Source of the DNA: Helicostylum pulchrum
Lineage: Eukaryota; Mucoromycota; Mucoromycetes; Mucorales; Mucoraceae
Reading direction: 5' to 3'
Assembly: GCA_025677825.1 (NCBI GenBank)
Contig: JAIXMO010000021.1
Span: 1 to 64,000, forward strand
DNA: 64,000 bases
The position numbers and the translations under genes were made by a program. Under the pieces are notes generated by a model. The model saw nothing but the letters and a program-made list of their open reading frames with translations. It had not been told where the DNA came from and ran no database searches. Each line of letters starts with the position of its first letter. The first letter of the stretch is position 1. This document shows, piece after piece, positions 22,463-34,913 of the stretch.

Positions 22463-23467
22463 ATGACTGCATCTCTTCAGTGTTCTTTTATTGGTTTAGG
22501 AGCCATGGGCAATGCCATGGCGGGTCATATCGCCAACAAACTATCTCTATTACAATATCCCCCTCTTTTAGCATTTAACCGTACTCAAGCTCGTGCAGAA
22601 GATTTAAAAAGGACACATCCGGTCCTAGTAGCCACTTCTCTAGAACAAGTTGCATCATCTTCGGATATAATCTTTTCTTGTCTCTTAAACGACGGCGCCG
22701 TGAGTGAAACGATAGACGCCATGCTCCCTCATTTAAAGTCCGGTACCATCCTTATTGAGCAATCCACAATCAGTCCCGCTCTTGCACAAACCTACGCTAA
22801 AAAAGCTAAACAAGTTGGTGTTACTTACCTTGCTTGTCCTGTAATGGGTCCCCCCTCGAAAGCTGCTTCAGGAGACTTGACCGTTTTGATGGCTGGTGGT
22901 AATACAAAGGTGCGTGCCAAGGTCATGCCTCTATTGATTCCCGTTATCGGTAAAAAGGTCATTGAACTTGGCCAAGAGGATGTCGCTGAATCTTTACGCT
23001 TAAAGCTCTGTGGTAACTTTTTCGTCACGTCCGTTGTAGAAATGGTCGCGGAAGGATTGACTTTGGGTGAAGCCTCGGGTGTTGGTCAAGATAAGGTAAA
23101 GGAGTTATTGGACGCTGTCTTCCCCAATACGCTTTTAGGTATCTATGCTGACCGTATGCTAAACAATACTTACAAAGATCAAATTGCATTTCCTATCACT
23201 TCTGCTAAAAAAGATGTAGCACATATCTTGCAATTAGCTAAGGATTCTGGTGCTAAATTACCCATCACTGAAATATTTTGTGAAAATGCTGATAAGGTTT
23301 TATCTGATCACGGTAACTACGACTTGACCAGTGTCGTTGGAAGTAGGTTTTTTTTCTCTCTCTCTCTTAAAAAAAAAATACACACGAAAATTTAACACAA
23401 CATAACTTTATTTTTAGACTTGAGAGAAAAGGCCGGTCTCGACTTTGACCTTAAAAAGAAGGACTAA
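22463..23467 (+). CDS. Beta-hydroxyacid dehydrogenase (3-hydroxyisobutyrate dehydrogenase/GLYR type)
   Basis: An NAD(P)-dependent short beta-hydroxyacid dehydrogenase of 309 residues from exons 22463-23342 and 23418-23467. The Rossmann motif is FIGLGAMGNAMAGH, followed by NRTQARAEDL with an Arg at the position that often favours NADP. The substrate loop reads GPPSKAASGDLTVLMAGG, and the family Lys lies in LRLKLCGNFF. No mitochondrial presequence is visible, so a cytosolic succinic-semialdehyde or glyoxylate reductase-like role is as likely as valine degradation. The C-terminal 17 codons come from a short second exon and end DLKKKD. The start codon immediately follows a T10A9 tract. Confidence 0.9.
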
Positions 23468-23721
23468 AAATGCTACTACTACACTTCCTCTTATCACTTT
23501 ACAGCTTACTTCTTATACTTTCATTAAACTAAAAATTCAAACGGAAATTATGCAATTTTAAAAAAGATAAATAAAATCTCCTCATTTTATAAAAGTATCA
23601 CAGTTCACTTTATCATTTTATTCACGTCGTACACTCTGTAGAACCGAAACAGAATGCACGTAAGACAAATATTGATATACTATTACAGTACTTCCACAGG
23701 CACAGGCTCTATGAAATCAAA

Positions 23722-24156
23722 TTAAAGTGAATAAACATTCGATTGTAGTCTAGACGCCAAATATTTTACCTTGGCCTTCTCCAGGAAACTTATTAGTTTT
23801 TTAATACTATTGTCTTGTATGCCTCTATATGTTGTGGGGAATGTGATTGAATCGACGGCTTCTAATACATAAAAGTCTTCAACTTTCTTCAAGTCAGACA
23901 AGTGGCACACGAAATCCATTATTTGGACAATTGGGATTGAAGCTACTGAGGGGGGGAGACCAGAAAGAAGAAGAGTATTCAAAAGATATTTTGAAATAAT
24001 GACTTGTTTGAGTTTGTCATTATAGAGTTTTCTAGGAATTGCATTTTTGGCAAACTCGCCAACACTAAGGTCCGGTCGTTTTGTATTAGAACAAAACAAG
24101 ATACGAAGGTCAATCTTCATGTCAATCTTTTCGTTTTTCTTAGTTCTTGTTGGCAT
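23722..24156 (-). CDS. Orphan protein, 144 residues
   Basis: Not recognised. The ATG at 24156 (MPTRTKKNEK) is preferred; the frame extends further upstream to 24279 through sequence of lower quality. The protein is Leu/Lys/Ser-rich and probably helical, without signal peptide or clear motif. Alternating hydrophobic stretches (ISKYLLNTLLLSGL, MDFVCHLSDLKKVEDF) recall leucine-rich repeat or F-box-tail fragments, so it may be a remnant of a longer gene. No intron is needed. It is convergent with the dehydrogenase gene. Confidence 0.4.
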   Translation of the reverse strand: MPTRTKKNEKIDMKIDLRILFCSNTKRPDLSVGEFAKNAIPRKLYNDKLKQVIISKYLLNTLLLSGLPPSVASIPIVQIMDFVCHLSDLKKVEDFYVLEAVDSITFPTTYRGIQDNSIKKLISFLEKAKVKYLASRLQSNVYSL

Positions 24157-25009
24157 TGTATCACCCCAGTGAAGGCATAGTCCACTATGGGAGAAGTTGG
24201 TTAATCCTGGGAAATTCTTGGTACACGTTCTATTTACACGTTCAGAAAAAAAAAAAGGAGGTGACAGATCACTTTTCACGTGCGTATCTTAAGAATACCA
24301 GTTTCTCCACAAAGGCCCGGTATAAGTTTGAAAATAATAAGTAAAGAAGAAAAAGAAAAAAAAAGAAAAAGACTTAATAAAAAATAAATAAGTGATAAAA
24401 TAATGCCACTTTTACTCGTGTGATATATTTACTCATTATGTCGTATTATACCATTATTTGTTTCATATACTCGTACTTATTGGTTCATCATTTTTATATA
24501 CGTAGTAGGTGCTTTTTGCTCTAACTTGATTCATCCAAGATCCTTTTTATGCGAATAAAGACCTTCCTTGTCAAGGAGCAGGCCGCCGTTAGTAAAAAAA
24601 AAAAAGGGTATTCGGGTCATCGTATCATAAACAATATTATGCGTAGAAGGAAATTGACTATATATAAAAAAAGCAGATGTTCACTGTACCCATATTGCAT
24701 TTAACAGTTAGACCTTTAATTATTACAATGGTCTCCGCAAATAGTTATTTAAGGAATATGTAATGCTTTTCGAATGATAGGTTTTGGGAGACGGTTGTCG
24801 CTTCATCATGTTGCAGCATATATAATAGTTTATTAGAAACTAGTAGATAACTAAAAAATAAAGCAGTACACATTTTATTTGTAAACAACAGGATCCTACA
24901 CTATAATCAAAGAACAAAATATAGAAATACATTCGAATCGTTCACGTAGTTCAATAGTAAGTTTATCTATAAAACAATATAGTTCTTCAAGTTAGGATCA
25001 ATTAACTAA
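24157..25009. other. AT-rich spacer without genes
   Basis: Only short reading frames and poly-A/poly-T runs. Nothing recognisable. Confidence 0.4.
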
Positions 25010-26730
25010 CTAGTTTGTTTGTACCGATCGAATATTTAACGTTTCCTTTGTATCTTCTTGTTTAATCATATTATGGATCGTAGTCAAGTGATGCATATAA
25101 TTACGTCTATTCGAGTAAGTTTTATTACACGAGGCACAATGATTATTTTCATCATCCATGTTGGCAATAATATCGTAATTAATGTTGTGCCGCGCTTTAT
25201 AACTCCTCAGTCTAGGTAATATGATGCCATGAATTTTATGCAGATGTGTTTTATATGCTGCTCTATTTTTGTATATTTTGTCACAGGCTGTGCAATGGTA
25301 GCCTATTTCGTCAATATCTGGTATTTCATTTCGATTGACATAATTCGACAATGTTTCCGTCGGGAGTCTTATATGGCGACTTCTGCATACATGAACTCGA
25401 TAACGATTCAATGTAGAAAATACTTTATCATAGACATTGCAATAATTTTTTTAAAATGTCCACGACAGGCGCTATATCGCTAGCTTTGATACCTCCCATG
25501 TATGAAGAAGGTGTAATCAAGTTATGAACATTAATTAGATGCAATCGAAAATTCCCTTTGCAAGAATATGTTCTATTACATGAAGCGCAATAATTATTTG
25601 GATTGTTAACTTCGGGATCATCGGCATTGAGTTATTTGATACCATGTATTTTATGCATGTGAACTCGACGTAAACGTTTTGACAGAAAAACTTTTTGAAA
25701 ATCAGCACAATATCTACTATGTCTTAGATTGAGTTTGCTAGGGTTTGTACAATCTATTCCTTGATAAAGTTCTGGCTTTTTGTTAAGATGAAAGATAATC
25801 AGATGATGTGTATTTTTTTCTCTATCAGAAAGCGTTTTATCGCATACAACACAATAATTATTCGGGTCATTAGTGTCTGGTGTCATATCTGAACAAGCAG
25901 GTGGCACTGTACGATGTACATCTCGCAAATGAGCAATAAATTTCAGCTTATATCACGCGCTTTAAAAAAAAGTCTTTTTGAATTAAAGTTGCTCGGTTCT
26001 GTTACGGTCATGCAAAGAAATAGAGCTAAGTGCCGTATGTAATTTAACTTGGTACAATATGCTTTTTGATAAACATCACAATACAAATTTAAAATATCAA
26101 TTTTTGGTTTACTATTTTCTGGTTCGCGTGGTCCTCTTGAGGGCACAGGGTGTAACATATAATGGACACTAGCCAAGCAGATAAGGTACTTTCTTCTCGA
26201 CTCGAACGTATGATCACACGAGATACAGTAAGAGTTCGGATCATTGATATCAGGTGTTTTCAATAGGTTTGGTTTTATTTTTGGACGGGTAAATGGAATA
26301 TGAACGTTAACGCCTTTATAACTCTTATATATATTACAACAAAAGGTGTTGAGGGTCGATAACGAGTGTCTTTAGTTTTATGGGAGTGTAGTTCGTGGTC
26401 AAGATATATCTCTTCTCCGAAAAGTGATATTACATGTACTACAATGTCTTTTTCTAGTACCTGCTGATAGAGCTATATATACATAATGAGCATAAGGCCG
26501 TATTAAATATTCTTTCTCTGTAATTCTCTTTTCAACACTTACTACTTTTATACTTGGTCATTTCTTAAGAAGGCGATTCAATCTTCACAGGAGAATATAA
26601 AGCGCATTTCAAAGATTTTTTGCTGTCTTCCGTTTCTTGCTTAATATAATATCTAGTTCGTGGCCTATATCGATTCAAATCACTATTAGGCACGTTATGC
26701 TTAACATTTCCACCAGTTTTTTTGGCGCAT
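25010..26730 (-). pseudogene. Decayed tandem C2H2 zinc-finger array
   Basis: Reading the minus strand in several frames gives at least eight C2H2-like units with the same style: NNYC-x2-C-x4-F/Y with a paired His block. Examples are NSYCISCDHTFESR, NNYCVVCDKTLSDR, NNYCASCNRTYSCK, YHCTACDKIYKNR and NNHCASCNKTYSNRR. Units come in pairs roughly every 300 nt (about 26.2, 25.9, 25.6 and 25.3 kb), implying duplication of a two-finger module. The frame is broken by shifts near 26,430, 25,935 and 25,450 and by stops near 26,560. Some fingers have lost a Cys or His (RYCADFQKVF, LYCDVYQKAY). A short coding relic (YYIKQETEDSKKS) extends it to about 26.73 kb. I regard it as a dead transcription-factor-like gene. 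Confidence 0.7.
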
Positions 26731-26892
26731 ATTGTTTAATGAAGGAGAGAAGAAAGTTTTTTTTATCTTTTTCGTGTCAAAAGGTCTTTTGTTACACTAG
26801 ATTCAGTCACACATGAAACGCATTAAGGGGAGAGTAAGATAACTATCAAACAAGTTTATTTCTTTACGCTTTTCTTTTTCATCATGTCCAAA

Positions 26893-27099
26893 TGGGATTT
26901 TTCTTTACACTCTTCATTTTCCGCACAGGCGAGACAAAATAAGAAAGTGCTCAACACCCATTCTTTTTCCGCAAAAATGGGCGAAAATAAAAAGAAAAAA
27001 CGCGCCCGGCATATCCAGTAAACGTGGTAACATGGCTGGTGCGGTGAACGGTGGGATTTTCTTTTATGTTCTCCTTTATCCGCAAAATGGGCGAAATAA
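26893..27099. repeat. Diverged direct repeats with GGGCGAAA boxes upstream of REV3
   Basis: Two related blocks of about 48 nt start with TGGGATTTT at 26893 and 27052 and end near TCCGCA-GGCGA-AATAAG. A third partial copy at about 26960-26996 shares TTCCGCAAAAATGGGCGAAAA. GGGCGAAA at 26979 and 27089 is the complement of an E2F/MCB-like TTTCGCCC core. They lie 260-470 nt before the REV3 start. A regulatory role is inference. Confidence 0.5.
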
Positions 27100-27356
27100 G
27101 AGGCATAATAGGGTACATGGATACAAACCTCCTTGCCCACTTTCTTAGGAAAGTCTAATGTGTATCTTTATATATTTCATAAAATGATAAAAAAATGTCG
27201 TTTTAAAAGCAGAGTCTGCCCAATTGAAATCAATCTTGTTATTTTATCAGTTTCTAACCGCATTGTACCTGTAGTTTACAACTGCGCAGTTTTGTCTTTC
27301 TATTTTGTCCTCTCTTTCTGTCGATTCTTTCTAGTTGGGTGCATAATCCATTTAAT

Positions 27357-30300
27357 ATGACGATCTCAATAAGAATCACCAATATGGATCACTACATGGC
27401 CAAACCAACTTCTTTTGATCGAACCTATACACCTTTCAGTGCCAAAACTTTATCCAAGGTGCCTATTATTCGTATTTTCGGATCCACTTTAGCTGGTCAA
27501 AAAGTTTGTCTTCACATTCACCAGGTAAGCATGAGGCCATAAAGTCTATACACCAAAAAAAGAAATGTAAACTAAGCTTCTTCATCTTTCAAGGTGTTTC
27601 CGTACTTTTTTGTACCATACACTATACCTAAAGACTACGATGAACAACAGATCCAAAAAGATATTTTTCAATTCGGTACCAGTCTAAATGAAGCGATGAA
27701 CTTGGTCAAACCCAATGCAGAGAAAGATCGACATATTATTGCTATTGTACTCACAAAAGGTGTTCCTTTTTATGGGTACCACGTAGGCTATCAAAGCTTC
27801 TTAAAAATATATATCACTAATCCTTACGAGAAGCAACAAATGATAGATTTATTACAATCAGAAGCAATTATGGAAACACAGTTTCAACCTTACGAAGCGC
27901 ATATTAATTATGAGCTTCAATTTCTAATAGATCATAATTTGTATGGTATGGACTGGTTACATATTGATGAACATCAACCTGTTAGTCCTCCTGTATTTAG
28001 GCTGCCTTTATTACAAGAGCCAAAATCCTCGTTTGATTTTTCACAAATGTCAGTGCATAGTAGTAATCCAGTAGATCATTATCCTATTTATACAGCACAT
28101 ACTGTACCTGAAAAGCAGCAATCAAACGCTATTCTGCGTGAGAGTTATTGTGAATTGGAATTGGATATTACAGGCATGTCAATTCTGAATAGACTAGATA
28201 TAACCGAACGAGATATACATACTAGTTTAAGACGAGAAAGATCTATACAAAAAGAGGCGTTATTACATGCGGAGGAAGAAGCAAAAAAAAAGCTAGTAAA
28301 GTCATTAGAAGGTATTTGGAAAGACGAAGAGAGTCGTCGTAGATTAAGAAATATGGTGGATCCAATTCCTCCTGTAGCTCAAACAGATGCGAGAAACCCA
28401 CACGTACCATGGAACTCCGAGTCTTCATTACGAAAGTTAATGGATAAGATGATGACAGGACATAAATTTGATGAAGTAGCGCAATCGCAAGAATCGTCTG
28501 AATTTATGTCAGATGTGATGACTGTATTCCAAGCAATTGAAGCACTTTATCCTGAAGAATACCATTCATGGAAAGATCAACGTAACGAAAAAATAGCAAG
28601 TCAAATAAGTGGGAAACATAGCCTCAAACCTAACTCTAGCCAAGCGTCTTATAACGATGTATTTACTTCTGATATACTGCAAGGCAATATAACACCTAGA
28701 TGTACAACACCCCCGCTGAGTTCACAACCAAGATCATCCCAATTTAACGTTTCTGCGACTCCTACACGTTACAATGCATGGGATTTACCTTCAAAACTAG
28801 ACAAATCTATCGTTGATTCTTTAATAAGAGACCCGTCCTTTCATGAGGAAAGAGGACTTGATTTAATTGAAGAAGATCTGGTTGAAAACATGTTAGATGA
28901 TAATGACGATAACTATTTTAGTCAATCAAATCAAATTACTGATGCGGATATTGCTAAATGGATGGAAACTCAAGAAAAGTTTCCAACAACTACAATTCAG
29001 TATACAGACGAGCCATACAAGCCTCGCAAGTTAGATTTTCTACAAGAATCTAAAAGAATCGACTCAATTCTTCAACGAACAAGTGTATCGAAAAAAGATA
29101 TTTCCAGTGATTTAAATCAAGAAAAAGATAGCGATATAGAAGATGTACCGTTTGAAATTAGTATTATACCACCTGATCCAGTGTAATATTTACATATACA
29201 AATTTTATTGTTTGTGAGATACTCATTTTTCTTTTCTTTTCTTGTATAGACGCTGGCCACAAGGTCACAGAAAAAAAAGATTTCGCATTGACCAATTGGA
29301 CGGCGCGAGTGATGAAAAAGACAAACAAGTTCCCAAGAAAAATTCTAGTGCAGAGCAATGGGAATTACAACGAAAAGAATTGAGAAAGTTACGAATGCGA
29401 AAAGCTATGAAAAATATACCAAAAGATGTACCAAAAGAAGAAGTACCATCTACTACTTCTGCTAGAGCTGAGAAAACAACTAAAACCAAATCTGAATTGA
29501 TAAAAGAAAAGTATCGTAAATTGGAAAACACTTTCTCATCTTCCCCTCCGGATTCTAAACCTGCTATAAAAATTACTCCAGTAGTAAAGCCTAAATCACA
29601 AGTAAAGAGAACGGAATCAAAGAATACCAGCTCTGTGAAACTAGACAGTTTATCATCTAAACAGTCTACTACTTTAGTAAAACGTGCCACAAGAGACAGT
29701 ACACATAAGTCACTGAAAGGTGCTGCTACTAAAAAATCAGAAAGATCCGAGCACGAACCTAGCTTCTTTTGTCACGGTCCATTAAGTCCTACTCGAGAGG
29801 AATCGTCCAGTCTAGATTACGATAATAGTATCTGGTCTCCACAAAAGAGAACCGAAAGAACCAAAAGTGTTTCGTTTTTCAGCAGCCAATCGAGCCATAA
29901 TTCACCAAAAAAGACTACGGTCCGTTCCAAATCATCCCCGGTATCACGTAAACGTAAACAAAAATTCAACCCTAAACTTTCTCAAAGCACGGAACCGGAA
30001 GAATCACAATCAAGTAATGCCAGTCTAGACTTGCCATCTTCTATTCTCGCTACTGTACAAGCAGTTAATCCAAAAGAGTTCGTCTATAGTCGCTTACCGC
30101 CTATATTACGAGAGCAAGATTTACCAAAGAAAAGTGTAACATATCGGGAACCGTATTTCAGTAACCCGTCTGATCTTCCACGATATCCTACCGTATTCGC
30201 CGGAAAAGAATTTAGATTGCCAACAAATAGTGTTACATTGCTAAAAGAATTTAAGTCGGCATTCCATATCAATCGAGACATAGTTTACGAAACAACTATT

Positions 30301-33300
30301 AAGCATTGGGAGCCTTCCGTATCTCCTCCTACCTACAAGCAAGTAAGCGATTGGGCTAAAGAAAATCAAACCCAAAAAAAAATTCGTATTGGAAACTCTA
30401 CAACAATGGTAAAAAAAAAAAGGATTACTCTTCGCAAATGTATAAATATAGAAACTGACACAATGCCCAAAATTAGTTAGATGAGCCGACTATAGCTAAC
30501 ACATATGATTTTAAATTAAGTGCAACCAAACCTCAGAACAAGGTCAAGCGTACCAGAGATTACATTGATTATCTTAGTTTAGAAATACATGGTGAGTTGC
30601 CCCCCTTGTAGTATTATTTAACATATTTTTAATTTATTTTTTTGAAATAGTAAATACTCGAGAGAAACTATTACCTGATCCTGAACAAGACCCTGTCCAA
30701 ATCATATTTTGGTGTTTACAGACTGAAGATCAATGTATTCCTACCAACGGATATCAAGAAGGTTATCATGTCGGTGTAATTGCGGTTAAATCTTTTGATA
30801 TTACAAAAATTGGATTAAGCAGTACACGTAAAACACATACATTTGATTTACGAAAAAAAATATGTTTACTAATTCCCAAATTTTTATTTTTTACAGGTGC
30901 TACAATCGATTATGTAGATACAGAAGAGCAACTATTCGCTCTTCTTATTGAAAAAATACGTTGCTTTGATCCTGATATCTTGGTCGGTTACGAGGTACAA
31001 AATTCTTCTTGGGGCTACCTTGTTGAAAGAGGAGCAGAATTAGGTAAATACAATATGAAATGTGTTTATAATAATTAATACTTATACATGTAAAAAAAAA
31101 AGGTTTCCAATTATTAGATCAGTTATCTAGAGTTTTTATTTCGTCAGATAACATTAAAAAAGACCAATGGGGTTATCAAAAGACTTCTGTCTATAAAGTA
31201 TGCGGTCGTCATATACTTAATATTTGGAGGTTAATGAAGGGTGAGATGGCATTGACCAGTTATACGTTTGAGAACGTAGTTTATCACTTGTTACACGATA
31301 GGTAATTCCCCCTGATTCATATTTAAACATAGATTCTAATTATTATTATTTACGACTTTAGAGCACCTCACTACTCTCATGAAACGCTAACAAACTGGTA
31401 TCAAAAGGGTCCAGCCGTTTTAAAGTATCGCTTGTTCAAGTACTACTTAAAGCGTGTGCAGATGAACCTTGATATCCTAGACGCCTCTCAAGTAGTTACT
31501 CGTACATGCGAATCTGCTCGTGTGTTTGGTATAGATTTTTATTCTGTCATATCTAGAGGATCGCAATTTAAAGTTGAATCGATCATGTTTCGAATTGCCA
31601 AACCAGAAAACTATGTATTAATTACGCCTAATAGGAAACAGGTAAACTCATACATAAAGATATACTTAAATAATTACTACTGATATTCGTATTTTAGGTT
31701 GCTTCTCAACGCTCACTTGAGTGTTTACCATTAATTATGGAACCTATCTCCCAGTTCTATAGTAGTCCATTGGTTGTATTGGATTTCCAAAGTTTATATC
31801 CATCTGTTATGATTGCATACAATTACTGGTAAAATAATAGAACAAAAAAAAATTAATATGGTAATTATTTAACGCTTTATTTAGTTATTCAACATGCTTA
31901 GGGAGAGTAAGAGATGTTAGTGAAGATCCAAGTTTCGGTGTAAAAAGTTCTTTTGAATTACAAGATGGTGTATTGGATACCTTGAAAGATTATATTAACG
32001 GTACGTAAGCATAAATTTTACATTAAGTGTATAAATATACTTATTTATTTCATCTTAGTATCACCTAATGGTATCATGTTCGTTAAACCTGAAATTCGAA
32101 AGAGTTTATTAGCCAAAATGTTATCAGAGATTTTAGATACAAGAGTTATGGTAAAGAGAACCATGAAGGAATACAAAGACGACTCTGTAAGTAATCTACA
32201 ATAATGAGAAACACCCTTTTTTGCTAAAAGAGTTTGTATATAGGGACTTTTAAGAATGTTAGATGCGAAACAATTAACCCTCAAGCTGTTAGCAAATGTA
32301 ACCTATGGCTATACCTCCGCTTCATTTTCTGGTAGAATGCCATCGGTTGAAATTGGAGATAGTATTGTTTCTACCGGTCGCGAAATTCTAGAAAGGGTAA
32401 CTTTTCATATTCATTTATTTAGCTTTTGATACATTACTAACAATTTTTTCAACAACAATAAAAAAATAGTCAATCAGATTAATCAACGAAACAGAGAAAT
32501 GGGGAGCTCGCGTAGTATACGGAGATACCGATAGTGTATTTGTATATTTTCCCGGAAAGACCAAAGATGAAGCATTTATCTTGGGTAACGAAATAGCCGA
32601 CACTATTACAAAGCAAAACCGTGCACCCATAAAGCTTAAATTTGAGAAAGTATACCTCCCTGCAGTTCTCTTGACGAAAAAAAGATATGTTGGTTTCAAG
32701 TACGAAAACCAAGCAGATACAGAGCCAATATTTGAAGCAAAGGGTATTGAGACTGTAAGAAGAGATGGTATTGCTGCAACTCAAAAGATCCTAGAGTCAT
32801 GTCTAAAGTAAGATATATATTATTTATATGGACATATAATATATTTAGCTCCCTTTTTTTTCCTTTAGGATTTTATTTCGTACACAAGACATGTCTGAAT
32901 TAAAAGAATATCTTTACCATCAATGGACAAAGATTTTATCGAATCGAGTTTTATTACAAGAGTTTATTATTTCGAAAGAAGTCAGGATGGGTAGTTATTC
33001 TGGTCGCGGAGGTCCTAATGGAGCTCAGATAGCTCAAGCACAGATGGATACAGATACGCGAGCAGAACCACAATACGGAGAGCGAGTTCCTTATGTTGTA
33101 GTATACCGTGGACCAAAAGCCAAATTGAAAGAAAAAGTAGTGCGACCTGAAGCTGTATTAGCTGATAAGTATGTCTTTTTTATTTTTTCCAAAGAAATTA
33201 TGCTAATATTACAAATAGTGCTTTAAAACTTGATGCTGAATATTATATTCGAAAGCAAATCATTCCGCCTCTCAATAGAGTTTTCAACTTGATGGGTGTT

Positions 33301-33851
33301 GGTAAGTGAAAAAAAAAAGTACTATAAATGATACTCTACATATACTAAGCTTTGTAATTAGACATTGAATCTTGGTATGATGCTATGCCTCGGTCACAAA
33401 AAGCAGAAGCCTTAGCCTTAGCACGAACAGACCAGTTTCAAAACCGAAAAATTACTAGGATCGATCAATATTATGCAAGTTCTCATTGTATTGTATGCCG
33501 TCAAATTACAGAAAATGGCAAGTCGAATACACGTAGATTTTATAAACCCACTGATACTAACCCAATCTAAAAATAGTTATTTGCGAACAATGTCAATCGA
33601 AACCTTACGATACCGTCTTCACATTGACTACTAGACAACGACAAGCGCAAAAGAAGTTTCAGAGTATATTACAAACATGCCAGGACTGTTGCACTATTTC
33701 ATCGTTGGACGCCATGACTGTACAAGAAGGAGAGTGCGTAGATGTACCATGTGTTTCACTTGACTGTCCCATATACTATAAACGATGTAAAGCAAAAGAA
33801 GATGTAAAGGCTACCTCAAATTATGATGCCTTACTCGACTTATTTTCTTAA
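27357..33851 (+). CDS. REV3: DNA polymerase zeta catalytic subunit
   Basis: The B-family polymerase that extends past DNA lesions with Rev7. There are 17 exons: 27357-27524, 27594-29182, 29250-30408, 30477-30591, 30651-30827, 30897-31043, 31103-31301, 31362-31641, 31698-31828, 31885-32000, 32059-32186, 32244-32396, 32470-32807, 32869-33168, 33219-33301, 33362-33532 and 33577-33851, giving about 1842 residues. The N-terminal domain contains DHYMAKPTSFD and GVPFYGYHVG. A long Ser/Lys-rich middle is poorly conserved. Polymerase motifs are DFQSLYPSVMIAYN (A), KLLANVTYGYTSASFSGRM (B) and VYGDTDSVFV (C). The C-terminal Cys clusters (CIVC with CEQC; CQDCC to C-x4-C) fit the zinc and Fe-S sites. All phases join. 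The third intron (30409-30476) is the least certain. An in-frame ATG at 27339 is an alternative start. Confidence 0.94.
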
Positions 33852-34142
33852 CATAAAGCCCAAACCCCACCCCTACTTTCTATCTAATACGCCCGTACTA
33901 ATCTAATACATATTTACAAATAAATAAAATGCTGCCTTGCAATCCATAAAATAAAAGAAAGAGAAAAGAAAAACTAATATTCCACTGATACATAGTAAAT
34001 AATAAATAAAAGGGTTGCACTTGTTACCGAAATACAATAAAGGTAGTATGTATATAATTGCTTTATTTGATTTGATTATACGTGTTGAATGTTATCGAAT
34101 CCTGAGTCTTCTTTTTTCTTTAACAACAAACTACGGTCGAAT
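33852..34142. other. Convergent spacer between REV3 and ATP15
   Basis: AT-rich 3' flank shared by two convergent genes, with AATAAA-like elements (33921-33952). No coding signal. Confidence 0.45.
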
Positions 34143-34494
34143 TTAGTTCTTGGTAGGAACGACAAATTTCTATTTTTGAAAGAAAAAAAAGACCCCATGT
34201 TAATAAATTAACCCACATTTTTAAAATAATAAAGCAAATTATCTTACTTGTTCCTTTTGGACACCATTTTCCCACTTGGCGAACTTGAGGTTGTTTTGGT
34301 TACGACGGAGAGCAAGGGTACGGGTTTCGTCCTTCAAGGAGTTACGAACAGCACGAGCACAAATGTTGGCGTATTGGAGGTAACTAAGAAGACAAAAGAT
34401 GTGTACATTTAGTCATTGGCTATCTATATATAAAAGCGGTTCTAGCTTGAGTATAAAATACGTACGAGATACCAGCGGCTTTCCAGGCAGACAT
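34143..34494 (-). CDS. ATP15: Mitochondrial F1 ATP synthase subunit epsilon
   Basis: A 63-residue central-stalk subunit of mitochondrial ATP synthase, from three exons on the minus strand: 34494-34466, 34383-34248 and 34169-34143. The protein starts MSAWKAAGIS and continues YLQYANICARAVRNSLKDE, the typical epsilon-subunit helix, then KFAKWENGVQ. No presequence is needed, as usual for this subunit. The first exon is 29 nt and the last is 27 nt, so the gene is invisible to plain ORF scanning. Codon use is rich in C-ending codons, consistent with high expression. Confidence 0.92.
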
Positions 34495-34913
34495 GTTGAT
34501 TTAAAAAAAAAGTTTGTGTGGTAAAAAAAGAAAAAAAATATTTCGGCTTTTTTGCACCTGAATGTTTTTATTTACTGGGTTGTTTCCATAGCCCCAGTCC
34601 CGCTACCGGCCTGGACACATTCAGCGGGTATTAAATACGATGTCCACAATGATGACGTTGCAAAGCGTGTTGTAGTTGTTACTTATAGCTAGGAACACAT
34701 CAAGAAAAAAGTCATTTTTATACAGAAAAAGAAAGAAAAAAGCATCTTGTATACATATATTTTTGGTAAAATAAACCTTTTTATTAATAAGTAATAAGCA
34801 CGAAGAAAAAAGGAAAATTTTATCTTGAATTATGGGCTTTCAAAAAAATTATACATGTATTTTTAGAGCAAAATGTCGAAAGGAATTGTTTTTAGTTCTG
34901 GAGAAATAAAAAT

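Noticed and set aside
26856..27140. 94-codon minus-strand ORF rich in His/Lys
   Set aside because: It overlaps the direct repeats and GGGCGAAA blocks upstream of REV3. It has no motif, and its composition follows the repeated DNA.
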